A DNA stretch of 64,000 nt from Proruminimicrobium sp963666965 (GCA_963666965.1 OY762939.1:248001-312000); one strand, 5' to 3'. Positions 42,308 through 51,632 are shown, counted from the first letter of the stretch. The notes: generated from the sequence alone by a model not told the origin. Translations and numbers: made by a program.

Positions 42308-43561
42308 TTATTTGCTTCCAAACTTCCAGTTTACGCCCAATATTGTGCGGCTTTCCCAGTCAGAACTGTCTTCCTGATCTATTGCATAGGCATATCCCGC
42401 ATAAAATTCAATTGTTTCCGTATATTTGTACTTTGCAATCAAATCATATTCATACCAAGGCGATCCGCCATCTGCATATCCATTTTTATATATATCTAAT
42501 GATGCGCTGTATTTGCCTTTTGTCCAGTCTGCTCCGATATTCATTGACTCTATGTCCCAAATTCCCCACCAATAATTGAATGTGCTTGATATAAGTCCGA
42601 AATTTGCATCTGAAATATCTGACCAGAAATTATCACCGGCTCTTAAATACTGAATTCTCGGCGTTAATGTCATGCCTGTTAAATCAAACTGATATGCTGC
42701 GTTTAATTTTACAAGTTCCGAGTCTTCCAGGTTTTCATCAAATATTTTAGACTGTCTGCTGCTGAAAACTTTTGCTATTTCGCCCGAAGCCGTCAAGGCG
42801 CCAAATTTTACGCAAGGCTTGATTCCTATTATTTCAGCTCTGTTAGCATTGAAATCATCGGTTCCGATTACGTTATAATCTGTCGTTTCAGAATCATAAA
42901 TATAGGCTCTTACGCTTACATTTTCGTTAACTTTATATTTACCGTTTATTATCATCATATTGATTTTACTGCTGGTGGCAGGGTTGCTCTCATTTGCCAT
43001 TTTTGAATATACTAAATCTACTTTTAATTTTTCTTTATCGTCATACGTCAACTGTGCTCCGTCCATTCCGGCATCCAGCCCGTTGTAAGAATTAGCCCAC
43101 GAAGCTCCTGAATATGCGTATCCCCATTTTGACATATCTCTTAAACCTACATAAAATATTGCATCGCCTTTTTCACCGTAATAAAATTTACCGACTTTTA
43201 ACGACAGTCTGTCATTGTCAAACAAATTCTTAAATACTACGTTTGCCTCGGCAAGAACCGTCTTGCTTAACAAACCTGTATCGCTTGTATTATTTGCCTG
43301 CTGGCCTGCCAAATAATTGTCGCCCCAGCCGCTTTTATACATCAATGCGATATTTGCTTCAATGTTTTCTTCAAGCCCGAAATTTGCTCCTACAAACAAT
43401 CTAGAATTTGTATAGCTGTACTCATCTGCAAAATTAGTGTTGCCCTGCTCACGATCCATACTGCCCATAATATCCAACTGTCCGTACCAGTTTATCTGCG
43501 CGCTTGCCATTGCAGGCACAAACAAAGCTAATGCAATCAACATCATCAAAAGCTTTTTCAT
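42308..43561 (-). CDS. Outer-membrane beta-barrel protein, type B
   Basis: The 417-residue type B barrel is a close paralogue of the gene at 39609. The start is set at ATG 43561 (AGGGAGAGAG upstream), giving signal peptide MKKLLMMLIALALFVPAMASA and mature INWYGQLDIMGSMD. The last residues are KFGSK. It lies 58 bp after the type A gene at 43619 with no promoter of its own seen, so it is the second gene of an A-B pair. Confidence 0.85.
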   Translation of the reverse strand: MKKLLMMLIALALFVPAMASAQINWYGQLDIMGSMDREQGNTNFADEYSYTNSRLFVGANFGLEENIEANIALMYKSGWGDNYLAGQQANNTSDTGLLSKTVLAEANVVFKNLFDNDRLSLKVGKFYYGEKGDAIFYVGLRDMSKWGYAYSGASWANSYNGLDAGMDGAQLTYDDKEKLKVDLVYSKMANESNPATSSKINMMIINGKYKVNENVSVRAYIYDSETTDYNVIGTDDFNANRAEIIGIKPCVKFGALTASGEIAKVFSSRQSKIFDENLEDSELVKLNAAYQFDLTGMTLTPRIQYLRAGDNFWSDISDANFGLISSTFNYWWGIWDIESMNIGADWTKGKYSASLDIYKNGYADGGSPWYEYDLIAKYKYTETIEFYAGYAYAIDQEDSSDWESRTILGVNWKFGSK

Positions 43562-43618
43562 ACTCTCTCCCTGTTTTAAATTTTTCAAAATAATTTTGTA
43601 ATTTTTTTGTAAAACTTT

Positions 43619-44848
43619 TTATTTACTGCCGAATTTATACGTTACTCCGAGCAAATAAACGGATTCGTGCAAAGATCCGTTTGCTTCGTTTCCCAAATAT
43701 CCTATACCGCCTTTAAAAGCAATGTTATCAGTATAGTTGTATTGAACCCCTAAATCTATTTCGTACATTTTGTTTGCATCGTCTCTTTCGCCAATTCTGA
43801 AATAATCTATCATAAATTTAAATTTATTTAATGTATAATCTGCTCCAAAATTAAGAGCATCTATACTGAACATCTGTCCGAAAAAATCTCCGCTAAACAT
43901 TCCTCTTAAAGATGACGTATAGTAATATCCGACGTAAATATTCTGAGTATATGGCGCATAGAATTGAGAGCCCGTCATAAAATACATACCTCTCAATTTT
44001 AAAGCATCTATATCATAGGAAGCGTCAATTTTAGCAAAATATCCGTCTGCTGTGCGTCTTGTTGAAAACATTGATCCGTCGTCATCACCGAAACACTGTG
44101 CAAATTCAAAAGAAGCCGCAAGAGCGCCGAGCGACAATTCCGGTTTTACTCCCAAATATTCAAATCTCCTGTATCCGTATTCCGTTGTTTCCGAATCATA
44201 CAAATACCCGTCAATTTTTAAAGCATCGCTGGCTTTATATTTTGCATTAATAAAAGATACGTTTGTCTTGTCCCCTACAGGAGTATTTTCATTGATAAGT
44301 TTTGAATAACCAAAATCTAGCTTTAGATTATCGTTATTGTTATAGGTTACTACTACACCCTCCATTCCGTCTTCAGTAAGATAATAAGGATATGGATTTG
44401 AGGTCATAGCTGAAAAAATATAGCTATATATTAAATCTCTGGGGCCTACTTTAAAAAAAGTTCCGCCGTCATAAAACTGTTTACCTATTTTGGCTGAGAT
44501 TTTATCATTGTCAAATAAATTCTTAAATACTATATTTGCTTCTATTAATCTTACCGAACTTAATACACCCGTATCGGAGCTGTTGTCAATTTGCTGGCCG
44601 GCCAAATAATTATCGCCCCATGTTGTAAAATACATTAAAGATGCGTTAGCTTCAATGTTTTCAGCTAGTCCGAAATTTGCACCCAAAATAAATCTGGAAT
44701 AAGTGTTGCTTGTTCCGTTATTGGCAAATCCGGCATCATCCAGAGAATAGCCTAAAACATCAAACTGCCCGTTCCATTTTATTTGCGCGTTTGCCATTGC
44801 GGGAACGAATAGAGCGACCGCAATCAGCATCATTAAAAACTTTTTCAT
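43619..44848 (-). CDS. Outer-membrane beta-barrel protein, type A
   Basis: The 409-residue type A barrel has signal peptide MKKFLMMLIAVALFVPAMANA and mature start QIKWNGQFDVLGYSLDD. A longer frame to 44938 includes the promoter and is rejected. It shares the MFSTRRTADGYFAK segment with 45019. It leads the A-B pair with 42308. Confidence 0.85.
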   Translation of the reverse strand: MKKFLMMLIAVALFVPAMANAQIKWNGQFDVLGYSLDDAGFANNGTSNTYSRFILGANFGLAENIEANASLMYFTTWGDNYLAGQQIDNSSDTGVLSSVRLIEANIVFKNLFDNDKISAKIGKQFYDGGTFFKVGPRDLIYSYIFSAMTSNPYPYYLTEDGMEGVVVTYNNNDNLKLDFGYSKLINENTPVGDKTNVSFINAKYKASDALKIDGYLYDSETTEYGYRRFEYLGVKPELSLGALAASFEFAQCFGDDDGSMFSTRRTADGYFAKIDASYDIDALKLRGMYFMTGSQFYAPYTQNIYVGYYYTSSLRGMFSGDFFGQMFSIDALNFGADYTLNKFKFMIDYFRIGERDDANKMYEIDLGVQYNYTDNIAFKGGIGYLGNEANGSLHESVYLLGVTYKFGSK

Positions 44849-44903
44849 ACTCTCTCCTTTGAAAGTTTTTGAAATTATTTTATATATACCAATATCTACC
44901 GGA

Positions 44904-44932
44904 ATTATAAAAAAAACCAAAATATATGTCAA
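44904..44932 (-). promoter_or_regulatory. Promoter of barrel pair 44848-42308
   Basis: Minus strand: TTGACA (44932-44927), 17-bp spacer, TATAAT (44909-44904), a perfect consensus. Confidence 0.85.
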
Positions 44933-44956
44933 CATCATATTCTTAAATTAAAAACC

Positions 44957-45001
44957 AAAAAAAAAGAGACAGATTTTTTTTAAAAAACCTGTCTCTTTTT
45001 A
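44957..45001 (-). terminator. Terminator of barrel gene 45019
   Basis: AAAAAGAGACAG pairs with CTGTCTCTTTTT around an A/T-rich loop. It is the third copy of the barrel-unit terminator. Confidence 0.85.
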
Positions 45002-45018
45002 TTATAACTTAAATTTAA

Positions 45019-46269
45019 CTATTTGCTGCCAAACTTATATCCGGCACTTAACAAGTAAATCATCTCTGTCTGAGTTCCATAACTTTCTTGTCCAATGTAT
45101 GCAACAGCGCCTTTGAAATTAACGTTTTCTTTATAATTATACTGTGCAACAAAATCAGCTTCGTACATCTTATTTGCTGCATCTCTTTCGCCGGCTCTGT
45201 AATAATCAAGCGCAAATTTAAATTTGTTAATTGTATAATCTGCTCCAAAATTCAAACAGTCCATACTGCCTGCTCCAGCAAGAAATCCGCCTCCTGACAT
45301 CATTCTAAACATTGATGTAAAATAAAGTCCTGCATAAAGATTCTGAGTATAAGGCATCATAAATTCAGAACCTGTCATAAAATACATACCTCTTACTTTA
45401 AAAGGATTTAAATCATATGAAGCATCCAACTTTGCAAAATATCCGTCTGCCGTGCGTCTTGTTGAAAACATTGAACCGTCATCATCAGCAAATACTTGCG
45501 TAAGTTCCAATGAAGCTGATAAAGCGCCTGATGTAAACTCAGGCTTTGCTCCTAATATTTCAAATCTTACATAATCACTGCCGTCAGCATATTCTGAATC
45601 ATACAAATAACCCTGAACTTTCCACATATCATTTATTTTATAATTTGCATTAAGAAATGTTGTATTTACCTTAGCTCCGGCAGGTGTATTTTCATTTATT
45701 ATTTTAGAATAGCCTAAATCTACTTTCAGATTTTCTTTGTTGTCATAAGTTACAACAACTCCGTCCATTCCGCCATCCGTAAACTCTTCAGGATATGAAA
45801 TTCCGCTCAATCCAATAAGAAGATAAGAATAAACTAAATCTCTAGGTCCTACATTAAAAAATGTACCGCCGTTATAAAACTGTCTACCGACTTTTGCCGA
45901 AATTTTATCATTGTCAAACAAGTTCTTAAACACAACATTAGCCTCTATCAATCTGGTTGCGCTTAAAACCCCTGTATCATTTGTGTTATCTATTTGCTGG
46001 CCTGCAAGATAATTATCTCCCCATGTACTAAAATACATTAAAGAGGCATTACCTTCAATATTTTCTGCCAAACCGAAATTTGCACCGAGAATTATTCTTG
46101 AATATGTATTGCTTGTTCCATGACCTGAAAATGCTCCGCCGGGACTACCCATACCACTATCAAGCGAATAGCCCAAAACATCCAACTGTCCGTACCAGTT
46201 TATCTGCGCGCTTGCCATTGCAGGGAAAAACATTACTGCCGCAACTGCCAATACCAAAAGCTTTTTCAT
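45019..46269 (-). CDS. Outer-membrane beta-barrel protein, type A
   Basis: The 416-residue type A barrel has signal peptide MKKLLVLAVAAVMFFPAMASA and a mature start INWYGQLDVLGYSLD that mixes type B (INWYGQLD) and type A (LGYSLD) text, perhaps by recombination. It stands alone with its own promoter and terminator and ends KFGSK. It is the most upstream of the five-gene array. Confidence 0.85.
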   Translation of the reverse strand: MKKLLVLAVAAVMFFPAMASAQINWYGQLDVLGYSLDSGMGSPGGAFSGHGTSNTYSRIILGANFGLAENIEGNASLMYFSTWGDNYLAGQQIDNTNDTGVLSATRLIEANVVFKNLFDNDKISAKVGRQFYNGGTFFNVGPRDLVYSYLLIGLSGISYPEEFTDGGMDGVVVTYDNKENLKVDLGYSKIINENTPAGAKVNTTFLNANYKINDMWKVQGYLYDSEYADGSDYVRFEILGAKPEFTSGALSASLELTQVFADDDGSMFSTRRTADGYFAKLDASYDLNPFKVRGMYFMTGSEFMMPYTQNLYAGLYFTSMFRMMSGGGFLAGAGSMDCLNFGADYTINKFKFALDYYRAGERDAANKMYEADFVAQYNYKENVNFKGAVAYIGQESYGTQTEMIYLLSAGYKFGSK

Positions 46270-46322
46270 ACTCTCTCCTTTGAAAGTTTTTAAAACTGTC
46301 AATACATCCTATATACTCGGGA

Positions 46323-46351
46323 ATTATAAACAAAAACAACCTCGGTGTCAA
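46323..46351 (-). promoter_or_regulatory. Promoter of barrel gene 45019
   Basis: Minus strand: TTGACA (46351-46346), 17-bp spacer, TATAAT (46328-46323), a perfect consensus, suggesting high expression. Confidence 0.85.
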
Positions 46352-46378
46352 CAAAAACACTACCAGACTCCTAAAAGA

Positions 46379-48862
46379 TTATGAATACAAATAGAAGAAA
46401 TTTTCAAGAAAATTGTTAAGATGTTTATCGGCGTAAAAAACTATATATTTATTTTTAAACGTCGGACGGAATTTCAGTTTAAAATCCACAAGAGCTTTGA
46501 CATCGTATTTGAAATGTTCCGCAAAAACAAAAATTTTTGCTTTTTTTACAAAATCATCGTCAAGAATAACTTTTTCAGTAGGAGTAAGCCCCATGTTAAA
46601 CCATTTATACCCGTTTTCTTTTGACCAGCATACAGCTTTAAAAAGAATATATTTGAGCATATCGAGATCGCAGTCGCTCGTATATCTGACGTTTGAAACA
46701 AAAGCTTCATACTTGTTTTTAGATAAAAGCAAGAAAGCATACGCAGATAAAAAACCGTTCTTTTTTACCGTTATATACCTGCTTGCAAACTGGGATGATA
46801 TGTCAAACATTTTATTTTTCAAATTGCCGAAATCTTTCTGCCACTGATAATCTATGAAATCCGTATATTTTTTTTCTTTAAGAAAATCCTGATTGTCTTT
46901 TATCTCAAACTGGTATTCTTTGTCCGTCTTTTCGGCAAATTCTTTAATATCTGAAAGAGAGCCGGCATTTTTTGAAAAAGTTTCAAGCAGAATATTGGCG
47001 TCGGCTCCGAACGGTGCTATATCCATTCCCATATCGTCGTATACTCTGAGGTTTTTGTTGCCTACATATAAAAATGTCGGATTAACATTTTTTAAATCGG
47101 CCATTTCTTTAAATTCCCATATAAGCTCTCTTGCCGATTTATCGCTGCCGACCGGATCTCCGAAAGCTATGCTGCTGTTATTTATCTGTGAATACATTAT
47201 AAATGAATTGGTATCTTTGTAAAAAAGACTTTTGTTTTCAAAAGCGTATTTTGAATAAACATACTGGCTTGCTTCCGTTACAATCTCTATATTTTTATGA
47301 CTCATGCTTATCTGTTTATATCTTGCGCGTTTAAGAAGTTCAGATATGAGAACTATAACGAGAATCGCCGCCATTCCTATGCATATTCTTAAAAATCTTC
47401 CGGCATCCGTAGTGGCGAAGAGGCTGTTTAAAAAAGCAACAGGCGTATAAATATCCTGTTTGTATACAAAAAAACCGAGCCACACCGAACCTGCAAAAAC
47501 AGCCGTAATGGCGCTCAGCCACATCATATTCAGTTTTGGAGTAAAGATGCTTATGTTTCTGTAAAAATATTTTTTAGAAAGAATTATAAGAGAAAGCATT
47601 ATAATCAAAGCGATAATCTTTTCATATCCGTATCCGTTTATAATCGCAAGAGGAAAAAGCATTGACAAAAGAACAACAGCCCATGTGTGTGCCGTTTTAA
47701 TTCTTAAAAGAAGTCCTCTTGAAATAAAAAGAAGAATGATACCTATTATGCTTACGGCAAAATGCAGAAAATCAAGTATTATCGACGGTATATAGATAAC
47801 AAGCCTGTTTATTACCGAAGACGATACGGTCGTAACTCCGGAAAACAAAATCATCATACCGCCTAAAAACGTGCTTATCATCAATGCCTGCGGAACGATT
47901 GAATTCATTCTGCCGCCGTAAAATCTGGCAAGAATTCTAAATCTTTTCTTTGCCCTGAAAAATTCATGGCCTGCAAGAAGCGACAATGCAATTCCCAGCG
48001 GGAAAAAATAAAATACGGCTCTGTAAGCAAGAAGAGTTCCCATGACAGTCGCGCTTGCGGTGCCTGAAGGAAGCATCATAACTATTGCCGTTTCAAAAAC
48101 GCCGATTCCGCCGGGGACCTGGCTCAAAATACCGAGCATCTGGGCGACCAAAAATATTTTCAAAAGAGTAATGTAGCCTATAGTGCCTGCAGGAAGCAAA
48201 ACATAAAGAGTGCACGAAGCCAAAATCCAGTCGGCAGTGGCAAGGGTCATCTGCCATAAAGTTATTTTGATTGACGGAAAACTCACGTTCCATTTAAAAA
48301 TTTTTAAAGGTTTTGATTTAAAAATGCTTAAAAGAGTGTACGTGCCGACTATAGTGAGAAATAAAATACCGAGCGGTCTTGATGATATAAAGAAAAATTT
48401 ATTACCGCTGAATTCTACCGGACTGAAAGTAAAAATTAAGCCGCCCAGAATAAGAAGACCGAACCATATAGTAGCGGATGAAAAAAACAGCACTTTTGTA
48501 ACGTTTAGCATAGATACGTTATATATGGAATAAAGTCTGTATCTTATCGATCCACCGAACAGCATAGAATATCCCGTATTGTTGCCGAGCGAATTGCTTA
48601 TAAAACACGTAAAAACAACATTTTTAAATTTAAGAGGAACTTTTATATATTTGAATGCCAGAACATCATAACCGCTCAATATCAGATAATATGACAGCGC
48701 AAGAATAAGAGCTATCGTTATTTTAAAAGCCGGAATTGCTTTCATCATATCAAGTATCTGCTGGTAACTGTAACTTTTCATCTCGTTGCCAAGCAGGGAA
48801 ATAGCAACCAAAAATATGATTATTCCCAGAGGCGCTATAATAATTTTTATAATTTTTTTCAT
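46379..48862 (-). CDS. mprF: MprF-like flippase and phosphatidylglycerol lysyltransferase
   Basis: The 827-residue protein has about 14 membrane helices. The first half is the lysylglycerol-lipid flippase-type domain (NSLGNNTGYSMLFGGSIRYR, QVPGGIGVFETAIV). The C-terminal 300 residues are a DUF2156 GNAT-fold aminoacyltransferase (FGDPVGSD, FLSAYAFL, YKWFNMGLTP). In other bacteria this adds Lys or Ala from tRNA to membrane lipid and gives resistance to cationic peptides; the amino acid here is not known. The ATG at 48862 is preferred to a TTG at 48880 that overlaps the deaminase stop. Confidence 0.92.
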   Translation of the reverse strand: MKKIIKIIIAPLGIIIFLVAISLLGNEMKSYSYQQILDMMKAIPAFKITIALILALSYYLILSGYDVLAFKYIKVPLKFKNVVFTCFISNSLGNNTGYSMLFGGSIRYRLYSIYNVSMLNVTKVLFFSSATIWFGLLILGGLIFTFSPVEFSGNKFFFISSRPLGILFLTIVGTYTLLSIFKSKPLKIFKWNVSFPSIKITLWQMTLATADWILASCTLYVLLPAGTIGYITLLKIFLVAQMLGILSQVPGGIGVFETAIVMMLPSGTASATVMGTLLAYRAVFYFFPLGIALSLLAGHEFFRAKKRFRILARFYGGRMNSIVPQALMISTFLGGMMILFSGVTTVSSSVINRLVIYIPSIILDFLHFAVSIIGIILLFISRGLLLRIKTAHTWAVVLLSMLFPLAIINGYGYEKIIALIIMLSLIILSKKYFYRNISIFTPKLNMMWLSAITAVFAGSVWLGFFVYKQDIYTPVAFLNSLFATTDAGRFLRICIGMAAILVIVLISELLKRARYKQISMSHKNIEIVTEASQYVYSKYAFENKSLFYKDTNSFIMYSQINNSSIAFGDPVGSDKSARELIWEFKEMADLKNVNPTFLYVGNKNLRVYDDMGMDIAPFGADANILLETFSKNAGSLSDIKEFAEKTDKEYQFEIKDNQDFLKEKKYTDFIDYQWQKDFGNLKNKMFDISSQFASRYITVKKNGFLSAYAFLLLSKNKYEAFVSNVRYTSDCDLDMLKYILFKAVCWSKENGYKWFNMGLTPTEKVILDDDFVKKAKIFVFAEHFKYDVKALVDFKLKFRPTFKNKYIVFYADKHLNNFLENFFYLYS

Positions 48863-48876
48863 TTTAAAGTCTTTTA

Positions 48877-49353
48877 TCAATATTTAATTTTATCTTTTTT
48901 AAGATTCCATGCTTTAAACGGTTCAAGCTTGCCGCCTGTATCTATATGTTTCATATCTATAGAAAATTTTCCGCTGCGCAGCTCTTTATAGATTTTTAAA
49001 TCCCTAAATCCGTATTTTGAAGCATCTTCCTTGGAAGCCCCGTAATAAACAGTTTTGATATTTGCCCAGTAAATCGCCGAAAAACACATAGGGCACGGCT
49101 GGCATGACGAATACATCACGCATCCGGCCAAATCAAAAGTCTTTAATTTTTTTGAGGCTTTTCTTATTGCGTCTATTTCGGCGTGTAAAGTGGGGTCGTG
49201 TTTTTCCGTAACTGCGTTAAAACCGTAAGATATTATCTTTCCGTTTTTTACCAAAGCGGCCACAAAAGGTCCGTTGTTTTTTGAGCGGACATTTTTTACT
49301 GCCAAAGAAATAACTTTTTCCAAAAATATTTTATGTTTCTGTTCGTTATCCAC
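48877..49353 (-). CDS. Nucleoside/guanine deaminase (CDA family)
   Basis: The 158-residue zinc deaminase has the HAE motif (THLHAEIDA-like: TLHAEIDA) and PCPMC zinc ligands, with the C-terminal region (ASKYGFRDLKIYKEL) typical of guanine deaminase-type members. It is not tRNA adenosine deaminase by its C-terminus, but this is not certain. The GTG at 49353 lies only six bases after TATAAT (49360-49365), without a Shine-Dalgarno, so it may be leaderless. Its stop is just upstream of mprF. Confidence 0.87.
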   Translation of the reverse strand: MDNEQKHKIFLEKVISLAVKNVRSKNNGPFVAALVKNGKIISYGFNAVTEKHDPTLHAEIDAIRKASKKLKTFDLAGCVMYSSCQPCPMCFSAIYWANIKTVYYGASKEDASKYGFRDLKIYKELRSGKFSIDMKHIDTGGKLEPFKAWNLKKDKIKY

Positions 49354-49377
49354 CGCAACATTATACAAAATTTGGAT

Positions 49378-49788
49378 TTAATGCAATAAAAATATTCCTG
49401 AAACTATTAAAATAACGGCGGACAGTTTTTGTAAGGAAAAAGGTTCGCCCATAATACAAAAAGCTATGACTGCAGTTATGAGAGGAAATGTTGCCACGGC
49501 AGGCACCACTTTTGAAGCATTCGACTTTGAAAGAGCTTTGAAATAAAATATATATCCCAAAAGACTTACTGAGGCGGAAATAAAAAGAAATGATATGTTT
49601 TTGAAAGGAAAATTTATGACCGTTTCTGTTTTACCGGCCGCCAAAACAAATACTGCCATAGCAACTCCCGACCACATCATCCTGACAGCCAAACCTATTG
49701 AAGAGTCTACCGTTTTGAGAGCTATTTTATCAAAGACAGGAGCAAGTCCCCAAAAAAATATTGTAAGTCCTATATATATCCATTCCAT
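49378..49788 (-). CDS. Half-size EamA/DMT transporter subunit
   Basis: The 136-residue protein has five membrane helices and equals one EamA repeat (WIYIGLTIFFWGLAPVFDK at the N-terminus, PLITAVIAFCIMGE near the end). It is clearly homologous along its length to the next gene upstream (49802), so the two probably form a heterodimer equal to a normal ten-helix DMT transporter. They are 13 bp apart. Substrate: see the BirA-type operator at 50273, which suggests a biotin-related compound. Confidence 0.85.
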   Translation of the reverse strand: MEWIYIGLTIFFWGLAPVFDKIALKTVDSSIGLAVRMMWSGVAMAVFVLAAGKTETVINFPFKNISFLFISASVSLLGYIFYFKALSKSNASKVVPAVATFPLITAVIAFCIMGEPFSLQKLSAVILIVSGIFLLH

Positions 49789-49801
49789 TTTTTATCTCCG
49801 T

Positions 49802-50212
49802 TTATTTTATGAGAGCAACTCCGGCCACTATAAATATTATCGCTACAAGTTTTTTCATGCTGAACGTTTCCCTCATAAATAAAAAAGCAATTATTGAAGT
49901 AAACAGCGGATACGCCGCGGCCGCAGGAACGACTTTCGAAGCAAAACCGGCGGATAAAGCTTTAAAATAGAAAACAAATCCCAAAAGGCTGAAACTTGAT
50001 GCAGCCATAAAAATCAAAACCGACTTTATAGGCAGTTTTTTTATAACTTCCGTCTTTTTGAAAATAACCGCAAAGGCAAACATTAAAGTTCCGGATGTCA
50101 TCATTCTTATCGCAACTGCAAGAACCGGATCTATCGCTTTTAAAGCCATCTTATCGAAAACAGGCGATATGCCCCACAAAATTACTGTACAGCCTATAAA
50201 AATCCACTCCAT
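49802..50212 (-). CDS. Half-size EamA/DMT transporter subunit
   Basis: The 136-residue paralogue of 49378 has five helices (WIFIGCTVILWGISPVFDK; PLFTSIIAFLFMRE). The ATG at 50212 is chosen because GAGGAT precedes it; the longer frame to 50281 runs through the promoter. It is the first gene after the minus-strand promoter that overlaps the BirA-type operator, opposite bioB. Single EamA-repeat pairs are known as SMR-like dimeric transporters. Confidence 0.85.
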   Translation of the reverse strand: MEWIFIGCTVILWGISPVFDKMALKAIDPVLAVAIRMMTSGTLMFAFAVIFKKTEVIKKLPIKSVLIFMAASSFSLLGFVFYFKALSAGFASKVVPAAAAYPLFTSIIAFLFMRETFSMKKLVAIIFIVAGVALIK

Positions 50213-50272
50213 TATATCCTCCGCGACAGCCGCATAAAAAATCCGCCGGTTCAGATTACAAATTAAAAAGAG

Positions 50273-50308
50273 CATTGTCAACTTGTTTGAATTATTTGGT
50301 TGACAATG
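50273..50308. promoter_or_regulatory. BirA-type operator with divergent promoters
   Basis: CATTGTCAAC (50273-50282) and GTTGACAATG (50299-50308) form a perfect 10-bp inverted repeat with a 16-bp centre. This closely resembles the biotin operator TTGTAAACC-N14-16-GGTTTACAA. Each arm contains a TTGACA -35 box. Toward bioB it gives TTGACA-N17-TATTTT (50300-50328). Toward the EamA genes it gives TTGACA (50281-50276), 17 bp and TAATCT (50258-50253). Bound BirA would block both promoters. Confidence 0.8.
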
Positions 50309-50337
50309 TTTTTTCGATTTGTTATTTTACAAAAATT

Positions 50338-51300
50338 ATGAATATACAAATTTTAAAAGACAATATTCTAAACGGTTACAAAATAACAAAAAAAGAAGCA
50401 TCCGGTCTTGTCGAAGCCGATTTTTATGATCTATGCAAAGCGGCTGAAGAAATAAGAAATAAATTTTGCGGAAACTCTTTTGATTTATGCAGCATAATAA
50501 ACGGTAAAAGCGGAAGATGTTCGGAAAATTGCAGATTCTGCGCGCAATCGGCCTATTATCAAACCAATATTTTGGAATATCCTCTTGTTTCGAGCGATAA
50601 AATAATAGAAGACGCCTCAAGAAACCGCGACGGAGGAATCTTAAGATTTTCAGTCGTAACTTCCGGAAGAAGTATGCCGGATAAAGAAATGGCAGAATTA
50701 TGTTCCGTTTACAAAAAACTTTCCAAGATATGTGATGTATCTTTATGCGCGTCACACGGATTTCTGTCTGAAAAGCAGTTTCTGAATTTAAAAGAGGCCG
50801 GTGTTTCGCGTTATCACTGCAATATAGAAACATCAAGAAATTATTTCCCGAAAATATGCACGACACACAACTATGACGACAAGATTAAAACAATAGAAAA
50901 CGCAAAAAAAGCCGGACTTGAAGTATGCAGCGGAATAATAATGGGAATGGGCGAAACTTTCAAAGACAGAATAGACGCGTTTTTTGATTTAAAACAAATG
51001 AATATAAAATCTATTCCTTTAAATATATTAAATCCCGTTAAAGGAACTCCTTTTGAAAAAAATGAGATTCTCGGCGAAGATGAAGTATGCCGGACAATCG
51101 CAATAGCGCGTTTTATTGTGCCCGATGCGGCACTACGCCTTGCCGGAGGCAGAGGCTTATTTAAAGACAAAGGCAAAAGAATGATTATGTCAGGAGCAAA
51201 CGCCGCTATTTCAGGCGATATGCTGACAACGTCGGGAATATCTTTTGATAAAGATAAAAAACTTATCAAAATGCTCGGGTTTGAAATAAAGCCGCTTTAA
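50338..51300 (+). CDS. bioB: Biotin synthase
   Basis: BioB inserts sulfur into dethiobiotin by radical SAM chemistry. The 320-residue protein has the cluster motif Cys61-x3-Cys65-x2-Cys68 (CSENCRFC) and the typical YHCNIETS and VCSGIIMGMGE segments. The start is the ATG at 50338. An earlier frame start at 50275 lies within the operator, and the -10 box ends only nine bases before 50338, so the message has almost no leader. No other biotin genes are in the window, so dethiobiotin may come from elsewhere in the genome or from outside. Confidence 0.95.
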   Translation: MNIQILKDNILNGYKITKKEASGLVEADFYDLCKAAEEIRNKFCGNSFDLCSIINGKSGRCSENCRFCAQSAYYQTNILEYPLVSSDKIIEDASRNRDGGILRFSVVTSGRSMPDKEMAELCSVYKKLSKICDVSLCASHGFLSEKQFLNLKEAGVSRYHCNIETSRNYFPKICTTHNYDDKIKTIENAKKAGLEVCSGIIMGMGETFKDRIDAFFDLKQMNIKSIPLNILNPVKGTPFEKNEILGEDEVCRTIAIARFIVPDAALRLAGGRGLFKDKGKRMIMSGANAAISGDMLTTSGISFDKDKKLIKMLGFEIKPL

Positions 51301-51302
51301 TT

Positions 51303-51632
51303 TTATTTTTTAAAAATAAAAAGAGCAGCTATAACAAGAAACACAAAACCGACATAGTGGTTCCAGTGAAGATTTTCTTTAAGATATAAAACGCTGAAAA
51401 ATGAAAATACAGTAAGGGTTATTATTTCCTGCAGGCCTTTTAGCTGGGCGGCCGAACAGTAGGAATGACCGATTCTGTTGGCAGGAACCTGAAAGCAATA
51501 CTCAGCAAAAGCTATAAGCCAGCTTGCAAGTATTACTATCCATAAAGCCTTATCTTTAAATTTAAGATGACCGTACCAGGCAAAAGTCATAAAAATATTT
51601 GATATGGTAAGAAGTATAACCGTTTTATACAT
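51303..51632 (-). CDS. DUF486 (DMT-like) membrane protein
   Basis: The 109-residue protein has four membrane helices of the DUF486 family (FMTFAWYGHLKFK, FQVPANRIG, AAQLKGLQEIITL), a small multidrug-resistance-like fold of unknown function. It overlaps the preceding 7TM gene by 8 bp and is the last gene of the PilZ-folD operon. It converges with bioB with 2 bp between. Confidence 0.88.
   Translation of the reverse strand: MYKTVILLTISNIFMTFAWYGHLKFKDKALWIVILASWLIAFAEYCFQVPANRIGHSYCSAAQLKGLQEIITLTVFSFFSVLYLKENLHWNHYVGFVFLVIAALFIFKK

Noticed and set aside
44848..44938. Longer N-termini for the barrel genes (also at 42203 and 46302)
   Set aside because: Consensus promoters lie inside or at the start of the extensions, and a signal peptide begins exactly at the downstream ATG with GGAGAGAG before it.
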